From: an uncultured Gammaproteobacteria bacterium
Lineage (GTDB): Bacteria; Pseudomonadota; Gammaproteobacteria; Pseudomonadales; Pseudohongiellaceae
Assembly: GCA_903889815.1 (NCBI GenBank)
Contig: CAISYX010000079.1
Location: 1-15,488, forward strand
DNA length: 15,488 bases
Direction: 5' to 3'
Positions 11,711 through 15,488 of the stretch are shown piece by piece. The number at the start of each line of letters is the position of its first letter. Positions within the stretch are counted from its first letter, which is position 1. The position numbers were made by a program, and so were the translations under genes. The notes under the pieces were generated by a model. It was given only the letters and a program-made list of their open reading frames with translations. It had not been told where the DNA came from and did not search any database.

Positions 11711-14377
11711 TCAGCCGATATGCCGCAGCACTGTGAGAGGACTGGTGTTGACGACACGACGCGTGGCCATGACACCGAGCAGGGCAATAACACCCATGCC
11801 AATGAGCGGACCGGCCACCCATACCCAGTAGTGCAGAGTGAACTCCTGCTGGAATACCTGCGTCTGCAGGTAGTACAAGCTGCCTTCCGCGCCAATAGTG
11901 GCGATGATGCCAGCAATGAGGCCGATGCTGGCAAATTCAATGAACAGGCTGCTGAGAATCAGTTTGCGGCCTGCACCCAGTGTGCGCAGGATGGCATTCT
12001 CGCGGAAGCGCTCATCCAGAGTCGCCGTGACACAGGCCAGCAGCACCAGCGCTCCGCAGGCCAATACCAGGTAAGCAATGAGCTCGATGGCCGAGGTGAC
12101 CTGGGCGATGATGGTCTGGATCTGCTCGATCAGTGCATCGATCTCAATGACCACGATGGTGGGATATTCGCGCAGCAGGTCATTGATCAGCGATTTCTGC
12201 TCCATGGCCATCAGCGCCGTGGACAGGTAAGTGCCGCCCATGGCGTCCAGCGTGCCCGGCGAGAAGATCACGAAGAAGTTGGGCTGCATATTGTCCCAGC
12301 GCACGCTGCGCAGACTCTGTACCTGCGCCTCGATCAGCTGACCCTGCCCGATGTCGAACTCGATGATGTCACCCAGTTGAGCGCCCAGGCGGTCGGCATA
12401 GTCGTCTTCCAGCGACACGAAGCCCGGCTGCGAGTTCTCGTCCCACCAGGTGCCGGCGACAATCTGGTTGTCACGGGGCAAGCCCTCGACCCAGGTCACC
12501 TGTCGGTTGCTGACGCGGCGGCGACCGCTCTCACCTTCCTGTCCCTCGGCGCCCTCGGCAGTGCCCGCGTTCTGATCGCCAGCGCGCTCGGTCACACTGT
12601 TCTGCTCGCCTTCATCGTCGTCGTCATCATCCCAGCGCGGCGTGGGCGTCTCGCCGTTGATGCGGGTAATGCCAGCACTCATCATCGGAAAGAACTGATT
12701 CGGCTCCACGCCATTGCTGCGGAAGAAGGTTTCAATGCCAGGCACCTGGGCGCCGGTGACGTTCATCAGGAAATGGTTGGGGGTGTTCTCGGGCACCTGG
12801 GCCTGCCAGTCTTCGATCAGGTCGGTGCGCAACAGCGTCAGCACCAGCAGACACATGATGGTCAGCGAGAACACCAGCACCTGCAGCGTATTCTGCTTGC
12901 GGCGGCGGCGCGTGGCCGACATGGCCAGCTTCCAGGCGCTGCCGGCCTTCATGCCGACAGTGGTGCTGGAGCGCAGGATCAGCCAGGACAGACCCGACAG
13001 CACCACCACCACGCCTGCCACCGACAGCACCAGAATGGAGGTCAGCAGGAGATCCTGGCTGTACCACAGAATCAGCACCAGCGAGCCCGCCAGGCCGATG
13101 CCGTAAGGCAGCCGCGCGCTCAGGGTGTTGTCGTCCAGATCCTTGCGCAGCACGCGCAGCGGCGAGGTCTTGCGCAGCGACAGCAGCGGTGGCAGCGCGA
13201 AGGACAGCAGACAGATGATGGCCGTCAGCGAACCCACGATGTAGGGCGAGTAGCCCGCCGGCGGCAGGACGATGGGAATGACCGAACTGAGCGCCTGCAG
13301 AATCAGTGAGTGGATCCCCCAGCCCAGGAAGGAACCGATGATGATCGCGAAAAACACCAGCACCACCTGGATGCCCATGTACAGCGACATGATCTGCCCG
13401 GATGTGCAGCCCAGAGTCTTGAGAATGGCTACATAGTCGAAATGGCGCTCGCTGTAGCGGCGCGCCGTCAGCGCAATGGCCACGCCCGCCAGCAGCACCG
13501 CGAACAGGCTGCCCAGCAGCAGGAAGCTCTCGGCCTTGTTCAGCGCATCGGCCACTTCGGCGCTCTCTTCCCGCACATCGCTCATGCGGAATTCACCGGC
13601 GGCCAGGACGTCCACCCACTCTTCGTAGTCCACCAGCTCGGCTTCATCACCGGCGAACAGATAACGGTAATTGACACGACTGCCCACCTGAATGACCTGG
13701 GTGGCGGGTACATCGGCGGTGTTCAGCATCAGGCGCGGGCCGGCATTGTCCATCATGCCGCCCTGTTGACGGTCGGGTTCCTGCACGATCACGCGGGTCA
13801 CCCGCAGCGACGCCTCGCCCACGTACACGGTATCGCCGATGCTGGCATTGAGGGCCGGGAGCACACGGGACTCCACCCAGACTTCCCCGGGGGGCGGGCC
13901 GCCTTCGATGGGAGCACCCACACTGAAGGGTTGCTCGGCCACGAGCAGCTGGCCGCGCAGGGGATAGTCAGTACTCACGGCCTTTGCTGACACCAGCACG
14001 TTGCCGGCGTCCGAGAACACCATCGAACCGAAGGACATGGTCATGGCCGTGCGCAGGCCACGGTTCTCCGCTTCGGCCAGCCATTCCTGGGGTGCCTCGC
14101 CGCGACCGCTCAGCACACGGTCGGCGGCCAGCATGTTGGCAGACTCGGCCAGCAGTGCCTGTTCCAGCCGGTCGGTAAACAGGGCGATGCCAGTGACCGA
14201 GGTCACGGCCATAACCAGCGCCAGGAACAACAGCCGCAACTCGCCACCCTGCCAGTCGCGCCACAGCAGACGCAGCGACAGCCGCAGCAGCGTGGCCAGC
14301 GTCAGCGGCTCGCCCTGCACCTTGCGCGACGCCGGCTGGCTCGCGCCCGGCAGGGTGTTCTGCAGCTCAATGCTCAT
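11711..14377 (-). CDS. ybbP: Large ABC permease, FtsX type (YbbP-like)
   Basis: An 888-residue inner-membrane permease with about ten hydrophobic helices. After a cytoplasmic N-terminus, TM1 (about 48-67) precedes a large periplasmic domain; a group of helices from about 285 includes the first FtsX domain (AVLLAGVAIALTARRYSERH, ILKTLG); a second periplasmic domain follows; and the last three helices include the second FtsX domain (ACVTATLDERFRENAILRTL, GAGRK). This duplicated layout matches E. coli YbbP (about 804 residues). It partners the ATPase encoded just upstream; YbbAP-type systems are thought to move or remove lipid-like molecules, and the exact substrate is uncertain. ATG 14377 (MSIELQNTLP) has GAGG upstream and overlaps the ATPase end by 11 bases. 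An acidic, low-complexity insert (about 583-621, six Asp in a row) lies in the second periplasmic domain and partly explains the extra length. Confidence 0.93.
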   Translation of the reverse strand: MSIELQNTLPGASQPASRKVQGEPLTLATLLRLSLRLLWRDWQGGELRLLFLALVMAVTSVTGIALFTDRLEQALLAESANMLAADRVLSGRGEAPQEWLAEAENRGLRTAMTMSFGSMVFSDAGNVLVSAKAVSTDYPLRGQLLVAEQPFSVGAPIEGGPPPGEVWVESRVLPALNASIGDTVYVGEASLRVTRVIVQEPDRQQGGMMDNAGPRLMLNTADVPATQVIQVGSRVNYRYLFAGDEAELVDYEEWVDVLAAGEFRMSDVREESAEVADALNKAESFLLLGSLFAVLLAGVAIALTARRYSERHFDYVAILKTLGCTSGQIMSLYMGIQVVLVFFAIIIGSFLGWGIHSLILQALSSVIPIVLPPAGYSPYIVGSLTAIICLLSFALPPLLSLRKTSPLRVLRKDLDDNTLSARLPYGIGLAGSLVLILWYSQDLLLTSILVLSVAGVVVVLSGLSWLILRSSTTVGMKAGSAWKLAMSATRRRRKQNTLQVLVFSLTIMCLLVLTLLRTDLIEDWQAQVPENTPNHFLMNVTGAQVPGIETFFRSNGVEPNQFFPMMSAGITRINGETPTPRWDDDDDDEGEQNSVTERAGDQNAGTAEGAEGQEGESGRRRVSNRQVTWVEGLPRDNQIVAGTWWDENSQPGFVSLEDDYADRLGAQLGDIIEFDIGQGQLIEAQVQSLRSVRWDNMQPNFFVIFSPGTLDAMGGTYLSTALMAMEQKSLINDLLREYPTIVVIEIDALIEQIQTIIAQVTSAIELIAYLVLACGALVLLACVTATLDERFRENAILRTLGAGRKLILSSLFIEFASIGLIAGIIATIGAEGSLYYLQTQVFQQEFTLHYWVWVAGPLIGMGVIALLGVMATRRVVNTSPLTVLRHIG

Positions 14378-15071
14378 GGGCAACCTCGGGCACGGCATCG
14401 GCATTGATCTCGTCGCTCACCACTTCGCCTGCTACCAGGCGGATGGTGCGGTGGCATTTGCGTGCCAGACGCTCGTCGTGGGTCACCAGCACCAGGGTGG
14501 TGGCGTATTCCTTGTTCAGGGAGAACAGCAGCTCGATCACCCGGGCGCCGGTGGCGCTGTCAAGATTGCCGGTGGGTTCATCCGCGAACAGGATGCGGGC
14601 CTCGGAGGCAAAGGCACGGGCGATGGCCACGCGCTGCTGTTCGCCGCCGGAAAGCTGATTCGGGTAATGGTGGCAGCGCTCGCCCAGCCCGACGCGGGTC
14701 AGCAGCAGAGTGGCCTTCTCGCGGGCGCGGTTGTCGTTCTTCAGTTCGATGGGCAGCATCACGTTTTCGAGCGCAGTAAGACTGGGAAGCAGCTGGAAGG
14801 ACTGGAACACGAAACCCACCAGTTGCCCGCGCAGCACGGCGCGCTGCTCTTCATCCAGCGCCGCGAGGGAATGGCCATCCAGACTGACGTCACCCGAGGT
14901 GCCGGTATCCAGGCCCGCCATCAGTCCCAGCAGGGTGGATTTGCCGGAGCCAGAAGCTCCCACGATGGCCACGGTCTCGGCTTCACGCACCGTCAGGGAG
15001 ATGCCCTTGAGAATGACCAGATCACCCTCGCTGGTGGTGACGCGCTTGACCAGATTGTCGATTTTTATCAT
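14367..15071 (-). CDS. ybbA: ABC transporter ATPase, LolD/MacB type (YbbA-like)
   Basis: A 234-residue nucleotide-binding subunit powering the FtsX-type permease encoded next. All ATPase motifs are intact: Walker A GASGSGKST (38-46), Q-loop FVFQSFQLLP (Q90), signature LSGGEQQRVAIARA (from 140), Walker B ILFADEPTGNLD (D164, E165) and H-loop LVTHDE (H198). The pattern is that of the LolD/MacB/FtsE group, which acts mechanically on periplasmic or lipid substrates rather than as a classical importer. ATG 15071 (MIKIDNLVKR) is chosen by homology; the ribosome site is weak (AGAG). An in-frame start ten codons upstream is less likely. The stop overlaps the permease start by 11 bases, implying coupled translation. 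It is divergent from tesA, the arrangement known from E. coli and pseudomonads. Confidence 0.95.
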   Translation of the reverse strand: MIKIDNLVKRVTTSEGDLVILKGISLTVREAETVAIVGASGSGKSTLLGLMAGLDTGTSGDVSLDGHSLAALDEEQRAVLRGQLVGFVFQSFQLLPSLTALENVMLPIELKNDNRAREKATLLLTRVGLGERCHHYPNQLSGGEQQRVAIARAFASEARILFADEPTGNLDSATGARVIELLFSLNKEYATTLVLVTHDERLARKCHRTIRLVAGEVVSDEINADAVPEVAHEH

Positions 15072-15160
15072 GTAGTTCTGCTCTGCAATGCCTGTGATCA
15101 AAGGAAAATGTGCTCGCTCTCAATACGCAGCCGGGCGGCAAACCGGTTCATTCTGCCTCA

Positions 15161-15189
15161 TTGTGCAATCGCGGGCGAACGATTAAATT
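15161..15189 (+). promoter_or_regulatory. Weak candidate promoter for tesA
   Basis: TTGTGC (15161-15166) and TAAATT (15184-15189) with a 17-base spacer, about 50 bases before the tesA ATG. Both hexamers are poor. The 168-base divergent gap also holds a perfect palindrome AACCGGTT (15141-15148) of unknown meaning. Confidence 0.25.
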
Positions 15190-15239
15190 GACGGCACCGT
15201 TCACCCCCGAGTACCCGTTGAAAGTCACACGAGATCACC

Positions 15240-15488
15240 ATGACCCAGTTCGTCCTGCATTCCTTGCGCCACGCCCTTGCCCGCCCCCTGCTGCTTCTGG
15301 TGTTGAGCCTGTGGACCCTGCACGGCCTGCAGGCACAGACCGACAAGCCGGTGATTCTGGTGTTTGGCGACAGCTTGAGTGCGGGCTATCGCATGGAGGA
15401 AGCGCAGGGCTGGGTGGCCTTGCTGGCCGACAAGCTGGCGGCGCAGAACAGTCCGTTCGACGTGATGAATGCGAGCGTGAGTGGCGAG
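15240..15488 (+). CDS. tesA: Acyl-CoA thioesterase I / GDSL esterase, truncated by window
   Basis: The first 83 residues of a periplasmic SGNH hydrolase (thioesterase, protease and lysophospholipase activities are known for E. coli TesA). A signal peptide (about 1-32, hydrophobic core LLLLVLSLWTL, ending GLQA) precedes the block I motif ILVFGDSLSAGY with nucleophile S45. The GWVALLADKL segment and the block II NASVSGE follow, where the Gly helps form the oxyanion hole. ATG 15240 has GAG about seven bases upstream. The catalytic Asp-His block lies beyond the window. Divergent placement beside the YbbA/YbbP-like transporter agrees with the conserved tesA locus. Confidence 0.93.
   Translation, partial: MTQFVLHSLRHALARPLLLLVLSLWTLHGLQAQTDKPVILVFGDSLSAGYRMEEAQGWVALLADKLAAQNSPFDVMNASVSGE

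Noticed and set aside
11552..13309. A 585-residue open frame on the plus strand
   Set aside because: It is antisense to the YbbP-like permease and MORN gene, is rich in His, Gln and Arg as shadow frames of GC-rich genes are, and has no domain or ribosome site.
14001..15191. A 396-residue open frame on the plus strand
   Set aside because: Antisense to the ABC ATPase and permease start; composition typical of a mirror frame, while the minus strand has intact Walker and signature motifs.

Overview
The window looks like chromosomal DNA of a moderately GC-rich gammaproteobacterium, probably from the Pseudomonadales/Cellvibrionales side. The reasons are family-level: Mpl next to UbiX and a TIGR02444 protein, a divergent tesA / YbbA-YbbP block, PdxH, and two short dispersed repeats with the GGGAGCGGGC...GCCCGCGA form typical of pseudomonad REP elements. 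Most genes are conserved housekeeping genes, and I see no phage, CRISPR, insertion sequence, tRNA or rRNA. I did not find an obvious new multi-gene system; the best candidate for something undescribed is a structured leader upstream of a lone hydrolase.

Layout. 1-2079 (minus): secreted trypsin-like protease, Prx5-type peroxiredoxin, then a diguanylate cyclase cut by the window edge. 2130-2493: two single-pass small membrane proteins pointing at each other with one base between them. 2567-4686 (minus): mpl (peptidoglycan recycling) overlapping a LON-domain protein by ATGA. 4794-5336 (plus): TIGR02444 protein, whose end overlaps the end of ubiX (5328-5900, minus; prenyl-FMN for ubiquinone synthesis). 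6008-7267 (plus): pyrophosphate-type phosphofructokinase, followed by REP-like units and strong hairpins.

7268-9378 is the least ordinary part. It holds about 800 bases without a convincing gene, a candidate promoter followed by a predicted three-way-junction RNA, a membrane-anchored alpha/beta hydrolase with a GTG start, and a doubtful small ORF. It reads like an accessory insertion between conserved neighbours.

9379-15071 (minus): a probable multi-gene run of ABC ATPase (YbbA-like), large FtsX-type permease (YbbP-like), secreted MORN-repeat protein and pdxH, then a TSUP/TauE transporter behind its own candidate promoter. tesA (15240 onward, plus, truncated) is divergent from the ATPase gene, the usual tesA-ybbA-ybbP arrangement.

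All calls come from reading the sequence by eye; no database search or folding program was run.
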